Source: Roseibium alexandrii DFL-11
GTDB taxonomy: Bacteria > Pseudomonadota > Alphaproteobacteria > Rhizobiales > Stappiaceae
Length of the DNA: 64,000 bases
Reading direction: 5' to 3'
Assembly (NCBI RefSeq): GCF_000158095.2
Contig: NZ_CM011002.1
Location: 5,236,257-5,300,256 of the forward strand
In this document: positions 1 through 8,302 of the stretch, in pieces
Numbering within the stretch: position 1 is the stretch's first letter
Layout: each line of letters starts with the position of its first letter
Position numbers and translations under genes: made by a program
Notes under the pieces: model-generated
Seen by the model: the letters and a program-made list of their open reading frames with translations, nothing else
Told to the model about the DNA's origin: nothing
The model's database searches: none

Positions 1-2
1 TT

Positions 3-389
3 CTCGACCCCGGTGGAGCCATCGACGGCTACGTTCTGCCGCCGGTCCCGGGAACGGGGCTTAAGTTTGGTGCTGGTATTCACAAATACACAGCAGAACC
101 CGATCAGGACCGGGTTGCCAAGGCCGGTGAAGGGGAAACTTTGCGTGACTACTTCTCGCCGCCGTTCGGCCGGATCAAGGAATACAAGGTCGATGATGTC
201 GTTACCTGCGCTTACACCTTCACATCAGACGAGCATTTCTTCTGCACAACAGAGGGCAAGGTGACGGTTGTCTCCGCATGCTCCGGGCACGGCTATAAAT
301 TTGGGGCTGTTGTCGGGCAAAAACTCGCAGATGGGTTTCAATCAAGAGACATGGACACGGCCCGTATCTGGCTGGAAGCCAGGGATTGA
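3..389 (+). CDS. FAD-dependent oxidoreductase, sarcosine-oxidase-like (3' end only)
   Basis: Only the last 128 codons are in the window; the start lies to the left. The frame is open from position 3 and ends with TGA at 387-389. The end reads like the C-terminus of the monomeric sarcosine oxidase / N-methyl-amino-acid oxidase family (DAO fold). It has a CAYTFTSDEHFF block matching the family's 'C.Y..T.D..F' segment, where FAD is held covalently through the cysteine, followed by SACSGHGYKFG, the glycine-rich C-terminal flavin loop. Members oxidise N-methyl or secondary amines with release of hydrogen peroxide. The substrate cannot be told from this fragment. It is convergent with speE and shares a terminator with it. 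Confidence 0.8.
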   Translation, partial: LDPGGAIDGYVLPPVPGTGLKFGAGIHKYTAEPDQDRVAKAGEGETLRDYFSPPFGRIKEYKVDDVVTCAYTFTSDEHFFCTTEGKVTVVSACSGHGYKFGAVVGQKLADGFQSRDMDTARIWLEARD

Positions 390-407
390 CGCCTACAGCA
401 AATATGA

Positions 408-434
408 AAAAGGCGGGGTCCATCCCCGCCTTTT
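408..434. terminator. Bidirectional hairpin terminator
   Basis: AAAAGGCGGGG and its complement CCCCGCCTTTT are separated by a four-base loop. A-tract and T-tract flank the stem, so the hairpin can terminate the oxidoreductase on the plus strand and speE on the minus strand. Confidence 0.85.
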
Positions 435-458
435 ATAAACTAAAATTTCACACAGACC

Positions 459-1331
459 TTAAGCTTTTGCCCGACCTTCTTCGACTGCGTCGAGGATGAA
501 CTTTGGAAGTGCGAAAGAGGCAGCATGGACATCGGGCGTGTAATACCGGGTGCCGAAACCCGCAGCCTTGAAACGCTCCTCAAGAACGGACACAGCTTGC
601 TTGCGCAAGTCCACATTGTCGCTCGCCCATCCAAGGGTCATGTGACCACCGAAATAGGTCGGAATGGCCGCAATGTAAGCCGCTGCGTCCTTGAAGATGC
701 GGGAGAACCGTTCGACACTGGTGACAAGCTCGTCTCTTTGCAAAAACGGCACGCCGTTTTGCGTCACCAGGATCCCGCCAGGGGTCAGGATGCGGTGAAT
801 GTCGCGATAGAACTCTTCTGAGAAGAGGACTGCCCCTGGGCCATGCGGGTCGGTGCTGTCGACGATCACAACATCAAAACGCCGGTCTGTTTCAGCGGCA
901 AATTTCAGGCCGTCTTCAATCACCAGCTCAAACCGCGGGTTCTCAAGAACGCCCTTGTTAAAGTCGGCGAAATGCTCCTCGGAAAAATCGACGACCGACT
1001 TGTCGATCTCGACCTGAACGAGGCTTTCTACGCTTGCGTGCTTCAGAACTTCTTCGGCCAAGCCGCAATCACCGCCGCCAACGATCAGAACAGACTTTGC
1101 CGCGCCGTGGGCGATGATCGGCACATGGGACATCATCTCATGGTAGATGAATTCGTCCCGCGTGGTGACTTGGGTCACCCCGTCGAGCATCAGGATCTTT
1201 CCAAATACAGGATTGGAAAAGAGCACCAGATCCTGGTGCTCTGTCTTTTCCTGATAGAGGATCTCGTCGCAGGTGTAGCTGACCTGAACGCCTGGATGGA
1301 GCGTTTCGTTGAAGACCAGACCGTTGCTCAT
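459..1331 (-). CDS. speE: Spermidine synthase
   Basis: A 290-residue polyamine aminopropyltransferase that moves the aminopropyl group of decarboxylated SAM to putrescine. The nucleotide-binding loop VLIVGGGDCG is at residues 81-90 (usual form GGGDGG) and the catalytic aspartate lies in VDSTDP, 157-162, followed by GPGAVLF. Length is normal for bacterial SpeE. The start ATG overlaps the speD stop as ATGA (1328-1331), so the two genes are translationally coupled and the supply of decarboxylated SAM is tied to its use. The Cys in place of the second Gly of GGGDGG is a mild deviation. It acts in the cytosol. Confidence 0.95.
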   Translation of the reverse strand: MSNGLVFNETLHPGVQVSYTCDEILYQEKTEHQDLVLFSNPVFGKILMLDGVTQVTTRDEFIYHEMMSHVPIIAHGAAKSVLIVGGGDCGLAEEVLKHASVESLVQVEIDKSVVDFSEEHFADFNKGVLENPRFELVIEDGLKFAAETDRRFDVVIVDSTDPHGPGAVLFSEEFYRDIHRILTPGGILVTQNGVPFLQRDELVTSVERFSRIFKDAAAYIAAIPTYFGGHMTLGWASDNVDLRKQAVSVLEERFKAAGFGTRYYTPDVHAASFALPKFILDAVEEGRAKA

Positions 1332-1882
1332 TCTGCTGCATCCAAAGCATGCGGTTTTGACAGCTGGTTCGCCACCTCACGCCCGCGCAGCAGCTCGGAA
1401 ACAGCAGTCTTGCCCGGCTTGAAAGCCTTGCGCAGCACTTCAACGCATTTTTCTGGCTGCGCGTCTCCGCACATGAAGACGTCAAATGCAGCATAGCCAG
1501 CTTCCGGCCATGTGTGGACAGAGATGTGACTTTCCGCCAGCACCGCAACGCCTGATACACCGGTCGGCTCGAAGGGGTGCAGGTGAATGTGCAACAAGGT
1601 TGCTCCGGCCTCTTCGACACACGCGCGCATGGTCTCTTCCATATAGGCGAGATCATCAATGCGTTCAGCATCGTAAAGGTCGATAATCAAATGCGCACCA
1701 GCGCAGTGGACCCCTTCTTTTTCAATGAAGTGATCCAAGCGGTCGTCTGAATAGACAGAGGCCGCAGTCGAAACGTTTTCTTCCTTCTGGGTGGTGCTTC
1801 TTGGCTCGGCAACGCTGATTGCGTCTTCTGCTACGCGAGCCTCCAAGTCCATCCCCAGTTCGAAGAGGGCGTTGCTTTTCAT
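1328..1882 (-). CDS. speD: S-adenosylmethionine decarboxylase proenzyme
   Basis: A 184-residue pyruvoyl enzyme that makes decarboxylated SAM for SpeE. The self-cleavage site is in LAESHISVHTWPE: cleavage between Glu117 and Ser118 would leave the pyruvoyl group on the new small-subunit start. The catalytic His123 and Cys138 (MCGD) are present. The N-terminus carries about 50 residues more than the compact Bacillus-type enzyme, with low-complexity character. The chosen ATG has a GGGAGAG ribosome-binding site. It is first in a two-gene operon with speE and is preceded by a 158-base leader holding a strong inverted repeat. Confidence 0.93.
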   Translation of the reverse strand: MKSNALFELGMDLEARVAEDAISVAEPRSTTQKEENVSTAASVYSDDRLDHFIEKEGVHCAGAHLIIDLYDAERIDDLAYMEETMRACVEEAGATLLHIHLHPFEPTGVSGVAVLAESHISVHTWPEAGYAAFDVFMCGDAQPEKCVEVLRKAFKPGKTAVSELLRGREVANQLSKPHALDAAE

Positions 1883-1915
1883 AATCGCTCTCCCAAACCA
1901 GCAGATGTCCCCGGT

Positions 1916-1950
1916 GGAGGGCCTTGACCCTTATTTCCGGAGCGCCCTCC
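1916..1950 (-). promoter_or_regulatory. Inverted repeat in the speD leader
   Basis: Perfect 7-base stem GGAGGGC/GCCCTCC (1916-1922 and 1944-1950) with a 21-base loop, 34 bases upstream of the speD ATG on the minus strand. The 5' arm carries an AAGGAGG that could look like a decoy ribosome-binding site. It may be a cis-acting control element of polyamine synthesis. It does not match a riboswitch class that I can name. Confidence 0.4.
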
Positions 1951-2082
1951 TTACAGATATTGTCTTTGAATCTCAATGGGGTGGTCGCAAAAAATTGCTG
2001 CAGTTAGCGCAGCTCTGCTATGTGATGCACTACGATAGGCTGAATGGGTGAAAAAATATTCCGCGATTTGAGGGCGTTAGCA

Positions 2083-2670
2083 ATGGCAATTGAGATCCGG
2101 CGTTTAACTGGCGAAGAACTGAAAAAAACCTTGGGCGCGCTGGCGCAGTTGCGCATATCGGTTTTTCGTGCGTGGCCGTATCTCTATGAAGGCACTTTGG
2201 CGTACGAAGAAAACTATTTAGGCCGGTATGCGGAGACGGAAGGCGCAGTGATTGTCGGCGCGTATGATGGCGACCGCTTGGTCGGGGCGGCGACAGGAGA
2301 GCCGCTTGGCGGAGAATACGAGGCTTTCCAGGCCCCCTTGAGAGCAAAGGGCTTTGATCCGGGCAAATTGTTTTACATGGCTGAATCGGTCCTGGACCCA
2401 GCGTACCGCGGCCGGGGCGTTGGTCATCTCTTCTTTGACGAACGCGAAGCCCACGCAAAGGAGCTGGGTTTTGGTGAGGCTGTCTTTTGTGCAGTCGTGC
2501 GTCCGGATGATCATCCGATGAAACCGGCGGACTACCGGCCGCTGGATCCGTTCTGGACAAAGCGCGGATATGCCAAGTTAGAGGGCGTGATGGTTACGTT
2601 CCCATGGCAAGATGTTGGTGAAAGCGAAGAGACAGACAAGCTCATGCAGGTTTGGTATCGGAAATTTTGA
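2083..2670 (+). CDS. GNAT-family N-acetyltransferase
   Basis: A 195-residue protein with a GNAT fold. The acetyl-CoA pyrophosphate loop is in DPAYRGRGVGHLFFDERE, which fits the R/Q-x-x-G-x-G/A pattern, and the end FWTKRGYAKLEG is typical of the last GNAT strands. I chose the ATG at 2083 because a GAGGG ribosome-binding site sits 8 bases upstream. An in-frame ATG at 2044 would add 13 residues. The substrate is unknown. It is divergent from speD, but nothing in the sequence shows that it acts on polyamines. Confidence 0.8.
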   Translation: MAIEIRRLTGEELKKTLGALAQLRISVFRAWPYLYEGTLAYEENYLGRYAETEGAVIVGAYDGDRLVGAATGEPLGGEYEAFQAPLRAKGFDPGKLFYMAESVLDPAYRGRGVGHLFFDEREAHAKELGFGEAVFCAVVRPDDHPMKPADYRPLDPFWTKRGYAKLEGVMVTFPWQDVGESEETDKLMQVWYRKF

Positions 2671-2717
2671 CGAAATACTGAAAATTTTCGTGTTTTTATT
2701 TCGCGTGTGAAATATCA

Positions 2718-2733
2718 ATAATTTGTAAATTAT
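2718..2733. promoter_or_regulatory. AT-rich palindrome upstream of solute-binding protein gene
   Basis: ATAATTT-GT-AAATTAT is a perfect dyad in a very AT-rich stretch (about 2671-2790), about 150 bases upstream of the next gene. It could be a regulator site or simply part of the promoter region. Confidence 0.3.
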
Positions 2734-2880
2734 ATTAATTGCACTGGTAATAATAATATTCGAGTTTTTGTTTCTTTTAATACTGTGATTACTCTTGGTT
2801 TCTATCCTCCTCACGTCTTTTACGGAGCACGGTCACGTTCGGTGATCGAACCGTTGTGTTTAAAGAAAAGGGCAAGTGGC

Positions 2881-3645
2881 ATGATCAATTGGAAAATGGT
2901 TTCAGGTGCGGGAATCGCCGTGTGTATGCTTGCAGGTCAAGCTGCCGCAGTTGAGTGCCCACGTGGTGGAACGTTGATTGCCGGAGCCAGTGATTACCGG
3001 CCTTATCAAAAGGTTGACGGCAACGAAGTCAGCGGAATGGACTTTGAAGTCATCGCCGTTGTGCTGGATAAACTTGGATGCGGGCTGGAAACACAGGCTC
3101 TCCCCTGGGCCCGCCATCTGAAAGGGCTGGAAGACGGCAATGTCGATATTGCCTCCCCGGTTTCCAAGACGGAAGAGCGCGAGGCCTTCGCGCATTTCAG
3201 CAGTCCCTATGTTGATGCTCAGGAAGTCCTGTTCGTACCTGCCGGCAAAGAAGGGGAATACAGCTCTCTTACTGATTTCTTCGAAAAGGGCGGCAAACTT
3301 GGGACCATCCGCGAATATGCATATGGCGGTGACTTCAATGACCTGAAAGATAAATATGCCAGTCAGATAGATGACACCGACAGCCAGGAATCCAATCTGA
3401 AAAAGCTTGCAGCTGGACGTATCGATGCGACATTGGGTGAAGTGTTCGTGGTGTCGGAGGATATCAAGCGGTTGGGATTTGGTGACAAAGTCGTCGCGTC
3501 AAATGTCATTATCTCTTCCGATGCATCCTACATCATGTTCAGCAAAAAAAGTGTACCGGAAGAGTTCGCAACGGCTTTCAGCGAGCAAATGCAGGCGATG
3601 AAAGATTCCGGCGAATTCGACGCGATCACGGCGAAATACAAGTAG
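2881..3645 (+). CDS. Family-3 extracellular solute-binding protein (orphan)
   Basis: A 254-residue secreted protein. A signal peptide (about residues 1-21, ending in AGQAAA) is followed by a bacterial periplasmic binding domain of the amino-acid type. The block YRPYQKVDGNEVSGMDFEV is the usual opening 'P.....g...GfD.Ev' of the family. I start at the ATG at 2881, which puts the signal peptide at the N-terminus; the frame is open further upstream. No permease or ATPase gene is adjacent, so it is either an orphan ABC component or a periplasmic sensor partner. The neighbour downstream encodes another member of the family. Confidence 0.8.
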   Translation: MINWKMVSGAGIAVCMLAGQAAAVECPRGGTLIAGASDYRPYQKVDGNEVSGMDFEVIAVVLDKLGCGLETQALPWARHLKGLEDGNVDIASPVSKTEEREAFAHFSSPYVDAQEVLFVPAGKEGEYSSLTDFFEKGGKLGTIREYAYGGDFNDLKDKYASQIDDTDSQESNLKKLAAGRIDATLGEVFVVSEDIKRLGFGDKVVASNVIISSDASYIMFSKKSVPEEFATAFSEQMQAMKDSGEFDAITAKYK

Positions 3646-3667
3646 GCCCGACAGGACTTCGGTTAAC

Positions 3668-3703
3668 CGCGCTCTAGTGCCAACAGCATTGGGGCGCGTT
3701 TTT
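3668..3703 (+). terminator. Probable rho-independent terminator
   Basis: CGCGC pairs with GCGCG around an inner CCAA/TTGG stem, followed directly by TTTTT. It ends the first solute-binding protein gene. The rest of the gap, about 3704-3974, shows no gene or site that I can support. Confidence 0.5.
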
Positions 3704-3974
3704 CTTCCGGTCAGGTATATAGCGAGTAGCCGCACCTATCGTAAAAAAAGACCATATTTTCTACCGGGTCATTGTCTGATATCAGAAAGACCTTCGGAAT
3801 GGGCTGCGAAACAAGGCCTATCAACGGATCTGGACGTTCAGCCAGCCGCCATTGATCACCAACACGTGTGCCGAATTTAAACCCTTTATTGAGCGATTGC
3901 CCCGACACTTGTGGGATACTCGAGCTGTGCTTTTGCGCGGTGAACTGCTGAGGGCGGGCGAAACGAGAAAAAGA

Positions 3975-4823
3975 ATGGCGAGAGTTGCCAAGAAGTCATT
4001 GAGTGCCAGTACATTTATCCTCGCGCTGTTTGGCGTGTGGATCGCCGTTTTATTGATTGGGTCACCAGCAATCTCTCAGGAACTGAGGCTCGTGACATCG
4101 CCTTGGCCACCATCCAACTATCTGGATGACGAAGGGCAACCAACCGGTCTTTCCGTCGCTATTATTGATGCCATTAAAGATAAACTCGGTCTGTCGACGC
4201 CGATCGAGGTCATCCCATGGGCGCGTGGTTACAAAATTGCGCAGTCCGAGCCGAACATCCTGTTGTTCACGGCCGCCAGGACACCGGAGCGCGAAGAGAT
4301 GGGCTTCACGTTCATCGCGCCGGCTGTGATGTGGACACATGGGCTTCTTGCCAAAAAAGATTCCGGTATCGATATCCAGAGTTTGGAAGGCGCCCGTTTA
4401 CAGGGGTTGACCGCAGTAGGGGTTCGAGGATCCTGGCAGGTGAAACTTCTTCAGGAAGCTGGCATAGACACTGTCGCAGCGGACGACCAAGAAACATGTG
4501 CCCGGATGCTTCTGGCGGGCCGCGTTGACGTGTGGATCACATCACAATTGCAGGCGTCGGTGGTTCTCGAAAACATCGATGCGGAGCAATCCTCCGTGGA
4601 ACCGGTTTTCATCCATAGACGTTCGCCTTCCTATCTCATGGTGTCGAACGGAACCGACCCGCAACTTCTGAAGAAGTGGCAAGACGCTTTTGATGAGCTG
4701 AAGAACAGCGGCGCACTTCACAAGGTAGCAGAAGAGTGGAGTGAACGTCTCGGCATTCCGCTCATATACGATCTGGAAGAGGGTTTTTCCGCCAAAAACG
4801 ATGCTCTCGATACCACTGGCTGA
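3975..4823 (+). CDS. Family-3 extracellular solute-binding protein (second orphan)
   Basis: A 282-residue protein. A long hydrophobic leader (residues about 13-31, then a cleavage-like ISQE) comes before a periplasmic binding domain that starts LRLVTSPWPPSNYLDDEG, the form seen in PBPb-type amino-acid-binding proteins. I chose the ATG at 3975 so that the leader is N-terminal; the frame stays open back to 3852. There is no permease or ATPase gene nearby. It follows another orphan binding protein but shares only family-level features with it. A ligand cannot be assigned. Confidence 0.75.
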   Translation: MARVAKKSLSASTFILALFGVWIAVLLIGSPAISQELRLVTSPWPPSNYLDDEGQPTGLSVAIIDAIKDKLGLSTPIEVIPWARGYKIAQSEPNILLFTAARTPEREEMGFTFIAPAVMWTHGLLAKKDSGIDIQSLEGARLQGLTAVGVRGSWQVKLLQEAGIDTVAADDQETCARMLLAGRVDVWITSQLQASVVLENIDAEQSSVEPVFIHRRSPSYLMVSNGTDPQLLKKWQDAFDELKNSGALHKVAEEWSERLGIPLIYDLEEGFSAKNDALDTTG

Positions 4824-4838
4824 ACCTAATTAACATCC

Positions 4839-4873
4839 GCGCCAATAAAATGGCGCAAGGGCAATGAATGCCC
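4839..4873. terminator. Pair of hairpins between convergent genes
   Basis: Two adjacent stem-loops: GCGCCA-ATAAAA-TGGCGC (4839-4856) and GGGCA-ATGAA-TGCCC (4859-4873). They lie between the solute-binding protein gene (+) and the SIMPL gene (-). No long T-run follows, so termination is probable rather than certain. Confidence 0.45.
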
Positions 4874-4892
4874 CTGCGATTGATGGTGTTGA

Positions 4893-5657
4893 TTAGTTCG
4901 AAATCTGCCATTGAATGGTGACTGAGGCAGAGATGGTTTCCTCCCCTGCCTCGATTGGAACAGCATCGGCCTTGGCCATCATCATGCCTTCTGCGCGCAT
5001 CATGACCGGCCGGGGCATCTGAATACCGGTTTCTGAAATCGAGACGATGCCGCCGAGCTCAACTCCGGCTGCTTCTGCGAAAATGCTTGCTTTGTGTTTT
5101 GCTTCCTGAACCGCGCGCTTGCGGGCCTCGTCGAGTTTCTCGTCCGGGTCGCTCACCTGAAAGCGGATGCCATCCACCGAGTTCGCGCCGCTGTCGACGG
5201 CACCTGTCAGGAGGTCGCCAAGTTTGGTCAGGTCGCGGACATTGATTTCCACCCCGTTACGCACCTCATAACCGGTGATGTCTGGCTGGCGGTTTGAGTT
5301 GTCCGTGATGCGCTCATATCGCGGATAGATCGCAAAGCCGCTTGTCTGAATGTCCTTGGCCTCAATTCCGGCGGCTTTGATCTTCTCGATCACCTTGGCG
5401 AGATCGGCAGTGTTTCCGGACAGAGCATCAGCTGCCGTCTTTGAGATCGTGACCACCCGTGCGGTGATCACCGCCATGTCCGGGGCGACAGAGACTGTTC
5501 CGCGGCCGTTCATTGTGATTGACCCGGTGAGGGCCGCGGTCTCATCAGCATAGCCAGGAGCGGCGGCGAGTGATGCCACTGCGAATACGGCGGCGATGAA
5601 GGCATTTCTGGAAACTTTTGGCAGCTTGCCAATGCTCGACTGAATGAACTGCTGCAT
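4893..5657 (-). CDS. SIMPL-domain (DUF541) periplasmic protein
   Basis: A 254-residue secreted protein. Residues about 18-37 form a signal peptide ending in GYADE. The SIMPL domain follows: ITMNGRGTVSVAPDMAVITARV near residue 46 is its typical opening, and GYEVRNGVEINVRDL is its central block. Members include E. coli YggE (oxidative-stress linked) and BP26 of Brucella, an outer-membrane-associated antigen that forms channel-like oligomers. The biochemical role of the family is unclear. An AGGA ribosome-binding site precedes the ATG. Confidence 0.88.
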   Translation of the reverse strand: MQQFIQSSIGKLPKVSRNAFIAAVFAVASLAAAPGYADETAALTGSITMNGRGTVSVAPDMAVITARVVTISKTAADALSGNTADLAKVIEKIKAAGIEAKDIQTSGFAIYPRYERITDNSNRQPDITGYEVRNGVEINVRDLTKLGDLLTGAVDSGANSVDGIRFQVSDPDEKLDEARKRAVQEAKHKASIFAEAAGVELGGIVSISETGIQMPRPVMMRAEGMMMAKADAVPIEAGEETISASVTIQWQISN

Positions 5658-5777
5658 GGGTCTTATTCCTTTGAACGATATTCAAAAACTGTTGCAGAGG
5701 TGAACCGCCAATAGGGCAGGGGTAAGGCCACGTGGTTCAGCTGGCATTCATCTAGTCCGTGCCCTTCGAATAATGGA

Positions 5778-6845
5778 TCAGCTGCCCGGCTGAGTGGCGG
5801 CGGGCAGATCGCCGATCTCGCCGTTTTCGGAAAGCAGAACTGCTACAGGCCTTGCTGCCTCGATTTTGGAACACACGATCACGATCATCACCGTCAGCGG
5901 CACACACAGCACCATCCCGACCACACCCCAGATCGCGCCCCAAAGCGCCAGAGATAACATGATCACCAATCCGGACAGGTTCAGGTTTGCCCCCATCAGC
6001 CGCGGTTCGATCAGATTGCCAATTGAAAACTGGATCAGTCCAAGGCCCGTCGCGATGATCAGGAATGGGCCAAGGGTGTCGTAATAGACGATCGCCAGTA
6101 GGCTTGGGAAAATCACGCCGATCAAAGACCCGATCGTCGGGATGTAATTCAAAATAAAGGCAATGAAGCCGAAGAGGGCTGCATAGGGCAAACCGATTGC
6201 AATCAAGACGAGGCTTGTGAGGACGCCCGTTGCGACTGACACAGCGGTTTTGATGGTGAAATAATGCATCAGCGACGAATTGATTTCCGCGCGGATCGCA
6301 AAGGCGGCTTTCGCCCGCTCCGGTGTTGCAAACAGCTTCTCGAACTTTCGGTCGAAGGTGGACTGCTCAAGCAGCAGGAACAGCACATAGATGAAGACAA
6401 GGCTGGCAGATCCCGCAATCGCGGTTACCACACTTGCTCCCGCCGTCACCATCCTTGGCACCACGGAATCCGGGAAAAGGTCCCGCAGTTCCACCGGGTC
6501 GTTGAGGTGAAACAGATCCGCTGCCTGCGTGAACAGCTCTTCCAGCCGCCGTTGATAGGTTGGTGCATCCTGGGCGAGCTGGGTAAGGTTGACGGCGACA
6601 ATGTCCAGAACAAATGTGCTGACGCTGAAGATTGTCAGAAGGGCGAGGGGAAACGCCACAAGCCCGGGAAGATGAAAATTTCCGTAGCCGATCCGCCGGT
6701 AAACGTTCGACAGTGCGTTGATCATGTACCAGACGATGATTGCGATGATGAACGGCAGAAGCAGCGACCGCCCGACCACCAGAAGCCAGCCAACCATGGA
6801 AATCAGGAAGACGGTGAGGGTCAGGGTCAACAGGGGTGAGCGCAT
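5778..6845 (-). CDS. AI-2E/PerM family membrane transporter
   Basis: A 355-residue integral membrane protein with about 7-8 predicted membrane segments: two at the N-terminus (residues 5-45), one near 60-85, one near 150-165 and a cluster at 200-330. The block LNYIPTIGSLIG is the family signature (NYIP.iG..ig), followed by the conserved IEPRLMGANLNLSGLVIMLSL region. Members include TqsA (AI-2 export in E. coli), PerM and Na+(Li+)/H+ antiporters, so the substrate cannot be assigned. It runs the same way as the SIMPL gene, with 120 bases between them. Confidence 0.85.
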   Translation of the reverse strand: MRSPLLTLTLTVFLISMVGWLLVVGRSLLLPFIIAIIVWYMINALSNVYRRIGYGNFHLPGLVAFPLALLTIFSVSTFVLDIVAVNLTQLAQDAPTYQRRLEELFTQAADLFHLNDPVELRDLFPDSVVPRMVTAGASVVTAIAGSASLVFIYVLFLLLEQSTFDRKFEKLFATPERAKAAFAIRAEINSSLMHYFTIKTAVSVATGVLTSLVLIAIGLPYAALFGFIAFILNYIPTIGSLIGVIFPSLLAIVYYDTLGPFLIIATGLGLIQFSIGNLIEPRLMGANLNLSGLVIMLSLALWGAIWGVVGMVLCVPLTVMIVIVCSKIEAARPVAVLLSENGEIGDLPAATQPGS

Positions 6846-7073
6846 GCGAAGGTCCCGCCAAACTGATTGGCATTACAGATTCTTTCGCCCGACCGTACCC
6901 CGCTCCGAGGGCCATTGAAAGTCCGGTTCGTATCGGGGAATATGGACCTCTTCGGGAGAGGACCAAACCGCGGGAATGAGCAGTTTCCCGTCCTTGCGCG
7001 CGCAGTCAGGACGTGACATTGTGCGGCGCTTTTTGCTTCCCGTTTCCGGAGGCGCAATATCAAGAGGTCGTCG

Positions 7074-7904
7074 ATGAATTCCAAAGCTGTTCGCCGCTTG
7101 TTGCGTGTGATCATTCCACTGGCCATTTTGTTTTGGCTCGTGCCGTGGATTGCAGGGATCTTCATTGTGTGCGGCTTGATCGACTTTGCCCGCCACAAGC
7201 GGTTCGACAGTGCACTGATCGCCAAGTATTTCTCCGGCAACGGTCTTCTGACCTGGGTGCTGTCACCTGTGAACCTGCTGTTTGATCTGATCTCCAAGCG
7301 TCATCATTACCGCATGCAGCTGAGCGAGTTTCCTGATGAGGAGCGCGCTGAAATCGAAGAGATGCTTCAGGTCTTCAAGGATCGTCAGGATGAAATCCTC
7401 ACCGACCTGAAGGCCCGCATGGGCGATAAGCGCCGGGGCATGGTTTTTTATCGCTGGTATGACGAACAGGGCGATCAGTCGATCCCGGAGTTCAACCGCG
7501 ACTTCAAATACATCAAGACGATCGGTGTATCCCTGTTCAACGGTCAGGAGAAGACGTCCCTCCATTTCGGCCCGCTCCGCCTCACCATCCGTCTCCTCTA
7601 CAACATGACCACCCGCCAGAGCGATGAGGTGTTCATCGAGGTGAATGGCGAGAAGCATTTCTGGCACGACGATCCGCTGTTCATCTTCGACGACACGATC
7701 CAACATCGCTCGGTCAATGGTGAAGACGGCCTGCGCGCCTGCGTATTTGTGGATGTCCTGCGCCCGAGCGCGTTCACCGGTCTTCAAAATGTCTGCGTGA
7801 AGATCTTCAACGTGCTTCTTTCAGGCATCAACCGGGTCTTCTACAAGAACTGGGACATGCTGAACAAGAAACAGGATGGCGCGGCACCCGCTGCTGGCGA
7901 GTAA
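7074..7904 (+). CDS. LpxO-like aspartyl/asparaginyl beta-hydroxylase domain protein
   Basis: A 276-residue protein with a hydrophobic N-terminus (residues 9-35) and a C-terminal Fe(II)/2-oxoglutarate oxygenase domain of the Asp/Asn beta-hydroxylase type. The block VNGEKHFWHDDPLFIFDDTIQHRSVN (second part) fits the family's '..W..g....FDdt..H.a.N', with the distal iron-binding His. The first iron site reads LHFGPLRLTIRLLYN, where LpxO-type enzymes usually have H-R/K-D/G before the conserved R-Y-H-L block, so it is divergent. A membrane-anchored lipid A 2-hydroxylase role is possible but not shown. The start has a GAGGT ribosome-binding site. Confidence 0.72.
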   Translation: MNSKAVRRLLRVIIPLAILFWLVPWIAGIFIVCGLIDFARHKRFDSALIAKYFSGNGLLTWVLSPVNLLFDLISKRHHYRMQLSEFPDEERAEIEEMLQVFKDRQDEILTDLKARMGDKRRGMVFYRWYDEQGDQSIPEFNRDFKYIKTIGVSLFNGQEKTSLHFGPLRLTIRLLYNMTTRQSDEVFIEVNGEKHFWHDDPLFIFDDTIQHRSVNGEDGLRACVFVDVLRPSAFTGLQNVCVKIFNVLLSGINRVFYKNWDMLNKKQDGAAPAAGE

Positions 7905-7924
7905 CTTCCTGAGGTCAAATTAGT

Positions 7925-7966
7925 AAAGGCTGCGCCGGTTTTCTGCTGGTGCAGCCTTTCTTTTTT
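7925..7966 (+). terminator. Rho-independent terminator
   Basis: AAAGGCTGC pairs with GCAGCCTTT across a 17-base loop, followed by C and six T. It ends the beta-hydroxylase gene. Confidence 0.85.
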
Positions 7967-8171
7967 CAAGAGCGGCTGTTGAACTGCCGTGCTGCGCATT
8001 CAGAATGAAGTTTTTGCCTGATAAGTGTGCGGGTTCAAGCGCAAAGAGGCGGCGCTTTGGGTCAGGCAAACACTGCGTTGTTGAGGAGGCGGGAAACCGC
8101 TTGAGAGGCCGGGGCCTTTCGTGTAGGTAGCAAATCAGGGCGTGCGTCAAATCGTGTTTGGCTGCCGCCGT

Positions 8172-8248
8172 GGGCCTGTAGCTCAACTGGTTAGAGCCGT
8201 CCGCTCATAACGGATTGGTTGGGGGTTCGAGTCCCTCCGGGCCCACCA
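8172..8248 (+). tRNA. tRNA with anticodon CAT (Ile2 or elongator Met)
   Basis: A 77-nt cloverleaf with encoded CCA. The acceptor is GGGCCTG/CGGGCCC with one T-G pair, the D arm GCTC/GAGC, the anticodon stem GTCCG/CGGAT with loop CTCATAA (anticodon CAT at loop positions 3-5), variable loop TGGTT, T arm GGGGG/CCCTC with TTCGAGT, then A and CCA. The first acceptor pair is a normal G-C, so this is not initiator tRNA. CAT can be elongator Met or the lysidine-modified Ile2 that reads AUA. The overall sequence looks more like Ile2 of alphaproteobacteria, but I cannot settle this by eye. Confidence 0.93.
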
Positions 8249-8302
8249 TTTTTCTCCAGCATATTTCTCTCGTTTAGTTCTTCTGAAAAGGCATCCAGCC
8301 TG

